From the NCBI GenBank assembly GCA_029262235.1, contig JAJCZU010000002.1, positions 620,001 through 684,000 on the forward strand: 64,000 bases of DNA. The letters run 5' to 3'. This document shows positions 1-8,589 of the stretch, piece after piece. Position numbers and translations under genes: made by a program. This DNA is from Candidatus Eiseniibacteriota bacterium. Its GTDB lineage: Bacteria; Orphanbacterota; Orphanbacteria; Orphanbacterales; Orphanbacteraceae. Each line of letters begins with the position of its first letter. The first letter of the stretch is position 1. The notes below the pieces were generated by a model. The model was not told where the DNA came from, made no database searches, and was given only the letters and a program-made list of their open reading frames with translations.

Positions 1-203
1 GTGACCGTGATACCGAGCGGAGGGAGGAGCGACACGCGAAGCGTCGGCTCGATCACGTAGTCCGCGACATCCGGTTCGTGCGTTTCGATCCGAACCGATA
101 CGGGCGCTTCTCCGCGCGGATACATGTCTCCCGATCCCAGCAGAAGCGAAAGTGCGACGGCGGCGGGAAGGGCAATTCTGATTATTTTTTTCCAATGCTT
201 CAT
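1..203 (-). CDS. Secreted protein, N-terminal fragment (cut by window edge)
   Basis: An open frame reads leftward from an ATG at 203 and leaves the window at base 1, so only about 67 residues are visible. It begins with MKHWKKII followed by a hydrophobic run (ALPAAVALSLLLG), a typical Sec signal peptide: basic start, hydrophobic core, small residues. No lipobox cysteine is present, so the mature protein is probably periplasmic, secreted or outer-membrane rather than a lipoprotein. A purine-rich GAGGATCAAAG precedes the ATG as a plausible ribosome site. The visible mature part is acidic and beta-like but matches no family I recognise. Function unknown. Confidence 0.6.
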   Translation of the reverse strand, partial: MKHWKKIIRIALPAAVALSLLLGSGDMYPRGEAPVSVRIETHEPDVADYVIEPTLRVSLLPPLGITV

Positions 204-267
204 ATCTTTGATCCTCGTCTATCGAACCCGCGAATTCCGTGCAGGTTTCTTCCTAATAGCAGCAAAA

Positions 268-284
268 CCAACCGAGACGGTTGG
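268..284. repeat. 7-bp perfect inverted repeat with T-rich flank (possible attenuator/terminator)
   Basis: CCAACCG (268-274) and CGGTTGG (278-284) form a perfect hairpin with a 3-nt loop. Read on the minus strand, the stem extends by a G-T and three A-T pairs and is followed by TTTTG, the layout of a short intrinsic terminator. It lies in the presumed leader of the minus-strand gene starting at 203, so it could attenuate that gene, or be a simple bidirectional stop. No downstream plus-strand transcript needs ending here. Confidence 0.35.
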
Positions 285-428
285 CTTTCAGGAAATCGCT
301 AAAAAAAGAGGTGCTAACTGGTTGTTTTCTCTGCTCTTAACGATCCCCTTTTTTAGAGCGTAGACTTGGCTCTCATGAAGCTCAAATGGTATAGAATCCC
401 GAGCCGGTTGTCAAGAGGGCGAGAAGAG

Positions 429-457
429 TAGCAACCGGCAACCGCTGCCGATATAAT
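429..457 (+). promoter_or_regulatory. Putative promoter of the membrane/spermidine-synthase-like gene
   Basis: A perfect -10 box TATAAT (452-457) lies 17 nt downstream of a weak -35 TAGCAA (429-434), predicting a start near 464 and a leader of about 30 nt. A second weaker candidate, TTGGCT (366-371) with TATAGA (390-395) and an 18-nt spacer, lies further upstream. The rest of 204-493 shows no gene. Confidence 0.5.
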
Positions 458-493
458 GAACGATCCCTGTGCCGTTTTCGAGGAGTGAAGCGC

Positions 494-3400
494 TTGCCCG
501 ACCGTAAACCGATCGCACTGCCGCTCCTCTATGCCCTCGTGTTCGCATCGGGGATGGCCGGTCTCGTCTACCAGGTCGTCTGGGTGCGCATGCTCTCGGA
601 CGCGCTCGGCGTTACCGTGCTGGCGGTCGTCACCGTACTCGGCGTGTTCATGGGGGGGCTCGCTCTCGGCAGCGTCGTGTTCGGCCGCCTCGTCGACCGC
701 ATGACGAACCCGATCCGGGTCTACGCGTGGCTCGAGATCGGGATCGGAATCTCCGCGATCCTGCTGCTCCCGTTTCTCGCACTGCTCACGGGTCTCTTCG
801 ATCGCATCGTGACCGGGCACGACATGGCGTTCGGTATTCGGATCACGCTTCGCATTCTCTATTCGATGGCCGCGCTTCTCCTGCCGACATTTCTGATGGG
901 CGGCACGTTTCCGGTACTGAGCCGCTACCTGATCGGGCGGGACCCGTCGCGCGCGGGGCGCGTGCTGGGACAGCTCTACGGCGTGAACACCTTCGGGGCC
1001 ATGGCGGGCGCCCTGATCGCGGGCTTCGTTCTGATCGAGCACTTCGGGATTCGCGGCACGGTGTTCGTGACGGCGGCTTTGAACGGGCTCGTGGGCGTGG
1101 TGGCACTCGCGATGCTGCCGCGCGGGGGGAGTGTCGATTCCGCGCAGATTGCGGCCGCTTCGAACGCGGTCCGGAAAGGCGCCGGATCAGCCGATCACGG
1201 GGAAGGACCGGATGCTGCCAGAGCGCCGGCGGGCAACGATTACGATCCCCGTCTCGTGTCTCTCGTGTTCATCGTGACGCTGCTGGCCGGTTTTACGTCA
1301 CTCGGATACGAGGTCTTCTGGTCGAAGGCGCTGGTATTCTTCGTGGGCAACTCGACGTATTCCGTTTCGATCACACTGGCCAGTTTCCTGTTCGGCATCG
1401 CGTTCGGCTCTATTCTGTTTACATGGCTCGAGGCCCGAATCGGACGTCCGTTCCAGTGGCTCGGTTTTCTTCAGATTGCCGTCGGAGTCGGCGGCGCGCT
1501 CACCGTGCCCGTTCTATGCCATCTCTTTTACGACGCGGACTGGCTGCCGCTTTACGTGTACTTCGAGGTGGCCGGGTTCAAGGACATTTCCTGGACGAGT
1601 AATCTGCTCCGCATTGCGTTCACGTGCCTGCTCGTGATGATCGTGCCGACCACGATCATGGGCATGGCGTTTCCGCTCGCCACCACGCTGGTCGTGCGCG
1701 CGCGCCGCGGGATCGGGCGTTCCATCGGCCTGCTCTACGCCGCCAGCACGTTCGGCTCGATTCTCGGCACCGTGTTCGCGGGCACGATCATAATCCGGAT
1801 GTTCGGGATTCAGAACGGGATTCTCGCGCTTTCCGTCATCAATGTTCTCGTCGGAGGGTATGTCCTTCTGCGTGCCCGTGGCCGGCGCCGGCTGCTCTGG
1901 GTCGCGCCGGCGATCGTGCTTCTGCTCGTCACGCTCGGGCCGCGGCTCACGCTGCCGAACGGTTTTCTGAGCGAGAGCGAGGGAAAGAACGACGAGATCC
2001 TGTACTACGAAGAGGGCATGGCGGGGATCGTCAAAGTGTACAAGAAGCTGAACGGGACGAAGATGATGTCGGTCGACGGCGGCGTGATCGGGGCATCCTC
2101 GGGCGATCTCGTGCAGAAGCAGACCATTCTGGCGCATCTGCCCGTGCTGCTTGCGAAGAATCCCAGGAACGCGCTTGCGGTCGGCCTCGGAAGCGGCATT
2201 ACCCTCGGGTCGCTCACGCTGCACGACGAGCTCGAGCAAATCGACTGCGTCGAAATCGTGCCGGAAGTCGTGGAAGGATCCGCGCTCTTTGAAAACGAAA
2301 ACCATCACGCTCTGTCTGACCCGCGCGTTCGGATTCTGGTAGACGACGGCGTGAACTATCTACGAACCACGGGCGTTTCGTATGACGTGATCTCGAGCGA
2401 CGCGAAGTTGAACCACGCGTTTGTCGGGAATGCGGCCGTCTATTCGGAGAAGTACTATCAGCATTGCGCAAACCGGCTGACAGAAGGGGGGATCATGTGC
2501 CAGTGGATCCCCCTTCTGATCCCGACCGAGGAATGGAAGAGTGTGGCCCGCACGTTCTCCCGTGTGTTCCCGCATGTTTCGCTCTGGTTTTTCGAGCCGA
2601 AGCACGCGATTCTGGTCGGCTCGCACACGCCGCAGCTGATCGATCGCGCCCGTTTCGCGCGCATCTTCGAGAATCCCGCGATCGCGCGTGATCTCGAGAC
2701 GTCGAATCTGAACGACCCCGCTTCGATCGCCGCTTCGTATGTGGCCGGGAACGACTGGGTGCGCGCTTTCGCGGGGGACGGGCCGGTCAACACGTTCGAT
2801 CGGCCGCTGCTCGAGTTCCGACTGCCGCGCGCTCTCTCTGCGGGCTCCGCCCCGATCGTCGAAGCCGCGAATCTCGCCCTCGTGATCCGGGAGCCCGAGG
2901 ACGTGCGCGGCGTGTTCGCTCCGGACGCGTCGGGGCTCGACTCGACAGAGCTCGATCGTTTCGACCGCTCGGCCCGCGCAACGCCCGACTTCTTCCAGGG
3001 ACTGATCGCCGTGGCGCGCACGGGCCAGCTCGTGGCCGGGCTGCCGCATTTCCGGGAAGCATTTCGGATCGCGCCGCATGACACGAGAATCGCTCATTAT
3101 ATTGCGAAGGTCGATGAGGAGGAGGAAGCGCTGGCGGATCTTCGCGCGACCGGGGGCAGTGACCCGAAGCAGCGTTTCCGGCTCGGCATTCATCACTATC
3201 AGAGGGGCGAGTTCGGCTCGGCGGCGCGGGAGTTTCGCGCGGCGATCGCGCTCGACTCGGGATTCGTGGACGCGTGGGTGAATCTCGGTGCGGCGCTGCA
3301 GGGCGCGGGCAAGGGGGCGGAGGCGGAACAGACGCTGCATGGCGCGTCGCGTCGCGCTCCGGGGGACCCGCGCGTGGTCGCGAACCTCGCCGCCGTCGTG

Positions 3401-3610
3401 CGCGCGAACGGGGACGCGAAAAGAGCGCGCGGGCTGCTGCTGGCGTATCGGGAGAAGTATGAGGACAAGCCGAACGTGCTCGTGCAACTCGCGCTGGCGA
3501 ATCAGGAGCTCGGACTTTTTGATGAAGCGAAAGCGGCCGCCACTGCGGCGCGCGCGCTGGAACCCGGCAATCGAAGAGCAGAGGAGATTCTGCAGAGTCT
3601 GCCCCGCTAG
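494..3610 (+). CDS. Polytopic membrane protein fused to spermidine-synthase-like and TPR domains
   Basis: About 1038 residues. The first ~480 form a multi-spanning membrane region of two homologous halves (repeated GLVYQVVW / SLGYEVFW patterns), like the membrane part of 'fused MFS/spermidine synthase' proteins. Residues ~490-760 are a Rossmann methyltransferase/spermidine-synthase fold, with VGLGSGITLG as the nucleotide-binding loop, CVEIVPEV as the acidic end of strand 2 and a later YSEKYY. Only one Asp remains in the region corresponding to the catalytic DxxD, so polyamine synthesis is doubtful. The C-terminus (~850-1038) holds TPR helices. I prefer the TTG at 494 because AGGAG (481-485) lies 8 nt upstream; the GTG at 485 overlaps that site. 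Substrate unknown. Confidence 0.75.
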   Translation: MPDRKPIALPLLYALVFASGMAGLVYQVVWVRMLSDALGVTVLAVVTVLGVFMGGLALGSVVFGRLVDRMTNPIRVYAWLEIGIGISAILLLPFLALLTGLFDRIVTGHDMAFGIRITLRILYSMAALLLPTFLMGGTFPVLSRYLIGRDPSRAGRVLGQLYGVNTFGAMAGALIAGFVLIEHFGIRGTVFVTAALNGLVGVVALAMLPRGGSVDSAQIAAASNAVRKGAGSADHGEGPDAARAPAGNDYDPRLVSLVFIVTLLAGFTSLGYEVFWSKALVFFVGNSTYSVSITLASFLFGIAFGSILFTWLEARIGRPFQWLGFLQIAVGVGGALTVPVLCHLFYDADWLPLYVYFEVAGFKDISWTSNLLRIAFTCLLVMIVPTTIMGMAFPLATTLVVRARRGIGRSIGLLYAASTFGSILGTVFAGTIIIRMFGIQNGILALSVINVLVGGYVLLRARGRRRLLWVAPAIVLLLVTLGPRLTLPNGFLSESEGKNDEILYYEEGMAGIVKVYKKLNGTKMMSVDGGVIGASSGDLVQKQTILAHLPVLLAKNPRNALAVGLGSGITLGSLTLHDELEQIDCVEIVPEVVEGSALFENENHHALSDPRVRILVDDGVNYLRTTGVSYDVISSDAKLNHAFVGNAAVYSEKYYQHCANRLTEGGIMCQWIPLLIPTEEWKSVARTFSRVFPHVSLWFFEPKHAILVGSHTPQLIDRARFARIFENPAIARDLETSNLNDPASIAASYVAGNDWVRAFAGDGPVNTFDRPLLEFRLPRALSAGSAPIVEAANLALVIREPEDVRGVFAPDASGLDSTELDRFDRSARATPDFFQGLIAVARTGQLVAGLPHFREAFRIAPHDTRIAHYIAKVDEEEEALADLRATGGSDPKQRFRLGIHHYQRGEFGSAAREFRAAIALDSGFVDAWVNLGAALQGAGKGAEAEQTLHGASRRAPGDPRVVANLAAVVRANGDAKRARGLLLAYREKYEDKPNVLVQLALANQELGLFDEAKAAATAARALEPGNRRAEEILQSLPR

Positions 3611-3623
3611 AGCGTTCCGGCTG

Positions 3624-4226
3624 TCAGCCTGCGAGCGCTTCCAGAAACGCGATGATATCCTGCTCGTAGGTATCGGAAGAAGGATCGGGCGCCGTGCCCC
3701 CGAGGCTGTCGATCTGGGCGGCCGCCGAAGCGTACTCACCCGTCTGCACGAACGCGTTCCCGAGCAGCAGCCGAAGATCCATCCAGTCGACATCGTCCAT
3801 GACGAGATCGTAACGGGGCTCACGCGTCAGCGCCTCGCCGGCAGCCGCGATCGCGCCCCCGGCATCCGGCGTGTCGCCGGCAAACAGCGCGAGCGCCTTC
3901 CCGGCATACGCGTCCGTGAACCCGGCGTCGACGGAGAGAGCCGCATCCCAGGCGGCGATGGCGGCTTCGAGCGAGTCGTCGGCCGCGAGGGCCCATCCGA
4001 GGCCGCTGTGAGCGGGCGCGTGCCCGGCGTCGAGTGCGATTGCGCTGCGGAACTTCGCGCGCGCTGTCGTCATGTCGCCCTGGCCGTACGCGTCCCAGCC
4101 TTCGGTCGTGCGCGACGCCGCGGTCGGGTCGGTCGTGTTGTTATTGTTCGTCGTATTGTCGTCGCCGCAGCCGGAGACGAGTGCGAGCGTGAAGAGGCCC
4201 AGCAAGAGCCCGCGCAGTCCGTTCAT
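3624..4226 (-). CDS. TPR-containing lipoprotein
   Basis: 200 residues. A lipoprotein signal peptide ends in the lipobox LVSGC, with Cys20 as the predicted lipidated residue. An Asn/Thr-rich linker follows (NNNNTT), then at least three TPR-like helical pairs (YGQGDMTTARAKFRSAIALD, then a stretch with AAIAAWDAALSVD, and a third near residue 150). Such proteins usually act as periplasmic scaffolds. It converges on the upstream membrane/TPR gene with a gap of only 13 nt and no obvious terminator. No partner can be deduced; specific function unknown. Confidence 0.75.
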   Translation of the reverse strand: MNGLRGLLLGLFTLALVSGCGDDNTTNNNNTTDPTAASRTTEGWDAYGQGDMTTARAKFRSAIALDAGHAPAHSGLGWALAADDSLEAAIAAWDAALSVDAGFTDAYAGKALALFAGDTPDAGGAIAAAGEALTREPRYDLVMDDVDWMDLRLLLGNAFVQTGEYASAAAQIDSLGGTAPDPSSDTYEQDIIAFLEALAG

Positions 4227-4278
4227 GCATCTGCTCCCGGATTTTCGTGAGTCGATCGCGCCCTGAGGCGCGCAGAGG

Positions 4279-6516
4279 CTAAGAAGCTTCCTGCCATTCT
4301 AGAGGATTGGGGCCGGGGCGGTCACCACCCTTTTCCCCCGCGGTCGCCGCGGTCGCTTCGGACGTCCCGATGAAGTCTGCGATCATGCCCGCGATCTCGA
4401 AACGGGAGTCCGTTCGTACGACGATATGATTCTCCGTGTCCAGGATTCGCGTGGCGGGCTCGCCCTGTTTCAGAGCCGTCTGATACTTGCGGAGCGCTTT
4501 CGGATCGACAGCCGGGTCCGACTTGCCGTGAATCAGGAGCACCGGCTTCTGAATTGTGCCGAGCAGCGCGCGCGTGTGATCCATCAACTTGTCGAGCTGG
4601 CGGAGCCCGCGAATCGGGATCTGAAGATAGTTGATGGCAGGATTTTCCGGATTGTTCTGCACCATCTCGATCTGGCCGCGCTCGACGCGCACCTTCGCGA
4701 GGATCTCGTTCCAGAGATTGACGGCGGGGGCGAGTCGCGCGCGAATGTCTCCGAGGTCGTGTGGCGCGCTGATCGAAATGATGCCGCGCACTTTCTTCCA
4801 GGGGAGCGCCCCGGCTCGCAGCGCGAGCACGCCGCCGGTCGAAAAGCCGGCGAGATAGACGGAGTCACAGCATTGCGACAGCACCGAGTAGCCGCGGGCA
4901 TAGCCGGCGGCCCACTCTTCCCATGTGCGTGACGCGAGATCGCGCGGCGTCGTGCCGTGTCCGGCGAGGCGGGGCGCGTAGACGGAAAATCCGCGCTCGT
5001 GCAGCTGTTCGGCCAGCAGCCGGACCTCTTCGGGCGCGGAAAGAAAGCCGTGCCCGAGCACGATGCCGATGCGGCTTTTCGTCGAGCGCATGATATAGGG
5101 CGCGCCTACGGAACGGTCTTTCGACACCCCTTCCTCGAACGCCTCCCGATACTCCCGCTCGTACCGTTTGCAGTCCGCGGCATGGGCCGCTTCCATCGCA
5201 TCCTCGCGCACGACGTCGGGATCGTTCCTGAGGTGGGCCCGCAGCGTTTCGGAAACGTCCTTCGCGTTCTCGAGCTCGTTCGCGATCACCATGAACGGGT
5301 TCTTGACCCGGATCGTGTGAAACATGTGCAGCATCTCGAGCTGCAGACGATTGATCGCGAGCTTCCCGGTGTGGCGCTTCGCGACGCCCTTCTCTTCCGC
5401 GAGGTCGAGAATGCTCCGGTAGGCGGGCGGGTCTTCGCCGCGCAGGAGAGGACTCAGATCGCCGCTCACGGTTTCGTGCAGCTGATGCACCCGGTTTTCG
5501 CGAATGTCGCGCGCCGTCAGGAAGATCGCGCGTCGAAAGTGCTCCTCGTCGATTTCGCCGGCGTCGATCGCACGGAAGCCCGCGCAGACGAGGTGGTCGA
5601 GGTTGATGGCGATATTATTGTAAATGCGGTCCATGAACGTGCGGGTCAGCCGCTTCGCCTGATACTGGAGCAGGGCATTGTTTTTCTCGATCGATCGGAT
5701 GAAGCGCGGGATCAGGCGGCTCGTGAAGAAGCGTTCCTTCGTGAAGGGTGCCACCGGAATCGCCTCGCCGAAATGAATGCTGATGTCGGCGTTAGAGAGA
5801 ATGATGTTGCCTTCGATCTCGAGTTCTTCTTCGAGACGCGGCGGGATTTCCCTGAAAAACTTTTTGACTAAAGTTTTGATCGCGTTGTCGCCGGGGCGCA
5901 GCGGATAGTACGTAATCGTAACCGGCACGATCGTGGTCTCTTCCGTGCTCAGCTCGGCCGCGTTCGTGAAACCGAAGCGCTCAGCGATTTCCGCGGCGAT
6001 CTCATGTTCTCCCGCAAGCCGCGCGCGCTGATACCGGCGCTTGTAGATCTCGGTCTTGAGCGCGAGGGTCGCCGCGCCGGTACGCGGGATGTGGCCGTCT
6101 CCGCTCGTCGTCATCAGGAAGCGCCCGCGCCGCTGAACCTTCTTCGACTTCACCATCGCCCCTTCGGGATAGATGGCCCAGTCGTCGCGCCCGGTCATGA
6201 GGTCGCCGACGATCATGCGGTCCCGGTTCTCGTGCTTGATCGACACCACACCGAGCTGGCGCAGATACTCACCGAAGCGCCCCACGAACAGTTTTTCGTC
6301 CGCGAGCGAACGGATATGGCGGCCTGTGCACTTGGCGATGACATAGGGAAGCAGGAACGTTTCGGCGCGCGTAAAGTGGTTGATGACATAGAGAACGGGG
6401 GCATTCGGAATGTTCTCCCTGCCCGTGACGTTCAGATTGATCTTCAGAATGCGTTCCAGCATCCGGATGGCCAGAGTCGTCGATCTCCGGCTGAATGTCT
6501 TCCGTCGTTTCGTCAT
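4279..6516 (-). CDS. Fused PlsC-like acyltransferase and alpha/beta-hydrolase (lipase-like)
   Basis: 745 residues in two enzymatic modules. Residues ~15-260 resemble 1-acyl-glycerol-3-phosphate acyltransferases: NHFTRAE (46-52) stands where the NHx4D motif should be, with Glu for Asp, and YPEG (116-119) matches the F/YPEG phosphate-binding motif. A helical linker follows (~270-470). Residues ~475-735 are an alpha/beta hydrolase of the monoacylglycerol-lipase/carboxylesterase type, with GHGFLSAPEE at the oxyanion side, nucleophile motif GFSTGG, IHGKSDPAVDP carrying the acid, and ENHIVVRTD carrying the histidine. Joining acyl transfer and acyl hydrolysis suggests glycerolipid remodelling, but the substrate is unknown. 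Divergent from the ABC-F gene across an 87-nt gap. Confidence 0.8.
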   Translation of the reverse strand: MTKRRKTFSRRSTTLAIRMLERILKINLNVTGRENIPNAPVLYVINHFTRAETFLLPYVIAKCTGRHIRSLADEKLFVGRFGEYLRQLGVVSIKHENRDRMIVGDLMTGRDDWAIYPEGAMVKSKKVQRRGRFLMTTSGDGHIPRTGAATLALKTEIYKRRYQRARLAGEHEIAAEIAERFGFTNAAELSTEETTIVPVTITYYPLRPGDNAIKTLVKKFFREIPPRLEEELEIEGNIILSNADISIHFGEAIPVAPFTKERFFTSRLIPRFIRSIEKNNALLQYQAKRLTRTFMDRIYNNIAINLDHLVCAGFRAIDAGEIDEEHFRRAIFLTARDIRENRVHQLHETVSGDLSPLLRGEDPPAYRSILDLAEEKGVAKRHTGKLAINRLQLEMLHMFHTIRVKNPFMVIANELENAKDVSETLRAHLRNDPDVVREDAMEAAHAADCKRYEREYREAFEEGVSKDRSVGAPYIMRSTKSRIGIVLGHGFLSAPEEVRLLAEQLHERGFSVYAPRLAGHGTTPRDLASRTWEEWAAGYARGYSVLSQCCDSVYLAGFSTGGVLALRAGALPWKKVRGIISISAPHDLGDIRARLAPAVNLWNEILAKVRVERGQIEMVQNNPENPAINYLQIPIRGLRQLDKLMDHTRALLGTIQKPVLLIHGKSDPAVDPKALRKYQTALKQGEPATRILDTENHIVVRTDSRFEIAGMIADFIGTSEATAATAGEKGGDRPGPNPLEWQEAS

Positions 6517-6603
6517 GGTCCTCTACTTATCGTCCCTCTTATCTGATCATCGCCCCACGGACGCGTTTTCCCAAGGGCCACTTTCCCGTATCATGCGAAA
6601 GTC

Positions 6604-8589
6604 ATGCTTATTCTACAAAACATCGCGAAACATTACGGGGGCCGCACCCTCTTCGATTCACTGGCTGTCACAATCGGAACGGGGGAAAGGATCGGTCTCG
6701 TGGGGCCGAACGGGTCGGGAAAGACGACTTTGCTCGAGATTCTCGCGGGCCATCTCGAGCCTGACGGCGGGACGAGATCCTTATCTCGTGATATGACAAT
6801 CGGTTACCTTCTTCAGGAAGTGCCGAAGTTCACCGGGCGGTGTGTGCTTGACGAAACGCTGGCCGGTCATGAAATTCTGGCATCGCTCGAGCAGGAGCTC
6901 CGCGCGCTCGAACGCGCGATCGAGAACGAGCAGGACACGAGGGCGCTCGCCCGGCTTTCGGAGGAGCACGGGGCGAAGGAGCACGCGTATCAGGAACTCG
7001 GCGGCTATCAGCTCGATGCCAAGGCGAAGAAAATTCTCGGCGGGCTCGGATTTCAGGACGAGGATCTCGATCGCCCCACGGAAGAGTTTTCGGGCGGATG
7101 GCTCATGCGCGCCGCGCTCGCCAAACTGCTGCTGATGGAGCCCGGGCTGCTTCTTCTCGACGAACCCACGAACTATCTCGATCTCCCGTCGGTCGTCTGG
7201 CTCGAACAATATCTCTCCGCATTCCCGGGCTCGCTCGTGCTCGTTTCGCATGATCGCGAGCTTCTTCGCCGGCTTCCGAACCAGATCTGGGACGTGGAAG
7301 ACGGGGGGATCGTTCCGTACTCAGGCAACTACGATTTCTATCTGAAGGCGAAGGCGCTTCGTGAAGAGGGGCTCGATGCGCGGCGCAAGGCCGAGGCCCG
7401 TTTTCTCGAGAAGGAGAACCGGTTCATCGAGCGCTTTCGTTACAAGAACACGAAAGCCAAGGCTGTGCAGAGCCGGATCAAGCGCCTCGACAAGATGGAA
7501 TTCGCGGGCGAGCGACGTACGGAAAAGCGCGTCGTCTTTCGACTTCCCGAGGCGCCGCCGTCTGCGCGGGTGCAGGTGGAGCTGCGTGCGATCGGCCATG
7601 CGTACGGCGACCAGGTCGTCTACGAGTCGATCGACTGGAGCATGGAGCGCGGCGAGCGCGTTGCTTTCGTGGGCCCGAACGGTGCGGGGAAGACGACGCT
7701 GCTCAAGATTATCGGCGGTGAACTGGAGCCGACGAGCGGCGAACGGATACTCGGGCGCGGCGTCAAGCTCGGCATGTTCTCCCAGCATCAGACGGAAGCG
7801 CTCGATCTCGACGCGACGATTCTGGAGGAAGTCCAGCGCGTTCTGACGGACGGTAACCGGGAGAAGGCGCGGTCGATGCTCGGGCGCTTTCTGTTTTCGA
7901 AAGGGGACGTGTTCAAGAAGATTTCGGTGCTTTCGGGCGGGGAGAAGGCACGCGTCGCTCTTGCGAAGATTCTCGCTTCGCCCCCGAACGTGCTGCTGCT
8001 CGACGAACCGACGAGCCATCTCGACATCGCGTCCCGGGAAGTGCTGGAAGACGCGCTTTCGGACTTCGACGGCTCGATCATCGTGATCTCGCACGACCGT
8101 GAGTTTCTGAGCCGTCTGGCGGACCGCATCGTCGAGATCACGGCGGGCACGCTTCGCGAATTCATGGGTACGTACGATGAGTACAAAGCCGTGCAGGACG
8201 CCGGCGGTCTGGCAGTACGCGATACGAATGCGTCCGGTGGCGGGGGAGTGTCCGCGAGCGAAGAGAGCGTGGTCGACGAGACGCCGGTGCTTTCGAAGAA
8301 GGAAGAGAAACGGAAGGCGGCCGAGCGAAGGAACGCACTGTATCGCAAACGGAAACCGGTGGCCGACAAGATCGAAGTGATCGAGGCGGAGATCGAAACA
8401 CTGACGGCCGAGATCGAGGCGCTCGAGCACAAAATGGCCGACCCGGCGCATTACGACACGCCGGACTTCGCCGCCACGCTTGCTGAGTATAACCGCAAGA
8501 AAACAGTCGTGACGTCAAAGACTGCGCGCTGGGAACAGCTTGCCGAACGCCTGGAAGCGATCGAGCACGACACCGAATCCGGCGGCTAG
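6604..8589 (+). CDS. ABC-F family ATPase (ribosome-associated, Uup/EttA type)
   Basis: 661 residues with two ABC domains and no membrane segment. Domain 1 has Walker A GPNGSGKT (34-41), signature FSGGW and Walker B LLLLDEPTN. Domain 2 has GPNGAGKT, signature LSGGEKARVALAK and Walker B VLLLDEPTS. Between them lies a charged helical linker, and the C-terminus is a Lys/Glu-rich coiled coil (~570-655) as in Uup. ABC-F proteins bind the ribosomal E site and relieve translational problems. It could also be an antibiotic-resistance ABC-F, but nothing nearby suggests that. It ends tail-to-tail, overlapping the aconitase-like gene by 4 nt. Confidence 0.9.
   Translation: MLILQNIAKHYGGRTLFDSLAVTIGTGERIGLVGPNGSGKTTLLEILAGHLEPDGGTRSLSRDMTIGYLLQEVPKFTGRCVLDETLAGHEILASLEQELRALERAIENEQDTRALARLSEEHGAKEHAYQELGGYQLDAKAKKILGGLGFQDEDLDRPTEEFSGGWLMRAALAKLLLMEPGLLLLDEPTNYLDLPSVVWLEQYLSAFPGSLVLVSHDRELLRRLPNQIWDVEDGGIVPYSGNYDFYLKAKALREEGLDARRKAEARFLEKENRFIERFRYKNTKAKAVQSRIKRLDKMEFAGERRTEKRVVFRLPEAPPSARVQVELRAIGHAYGDQVVYESIDWSMERGERVAFVGPNGAGKTTLLKIIGGELEPTSGERILGRGVKLGMFSQHQTEALDLDATILEEVQRVLTDGNREKARSMLGRFLFSKGDVFKKISVLSGGEKARVALAKILASPPNVLLLDEPTSHLDIASREVLEDALSDFDGSIIVISHDREFLSRLADRIVEITAGTLREFMGTYDEYKAVQDAGGLAVRDTNASGGGGVSASEESVVDETPVLSKKEEKRKAAERRNALYRKRKPVADKIEVIEAEIETLTAEIEALEHKMADPAHYDTPDFAATLAEYNRKKTVVTSKTARWEQLAERLEAIEHDTESGG

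Noticed and set aside
353-1042. Antisense open frame of 229 codons
   Set aside because: It lies opposite the membrane/spermidine-synthase-like gene, is dominated by Arg/Glu/His-type low-complexity composition and lacks any domain; a GC-driven shadow.
2360-3823. Long antisense frame of 487 codons
   Set aside because: It covers the TPR end of the fusion gene and runs into the intergenic gap; composition is arginine-rich and without motifs.
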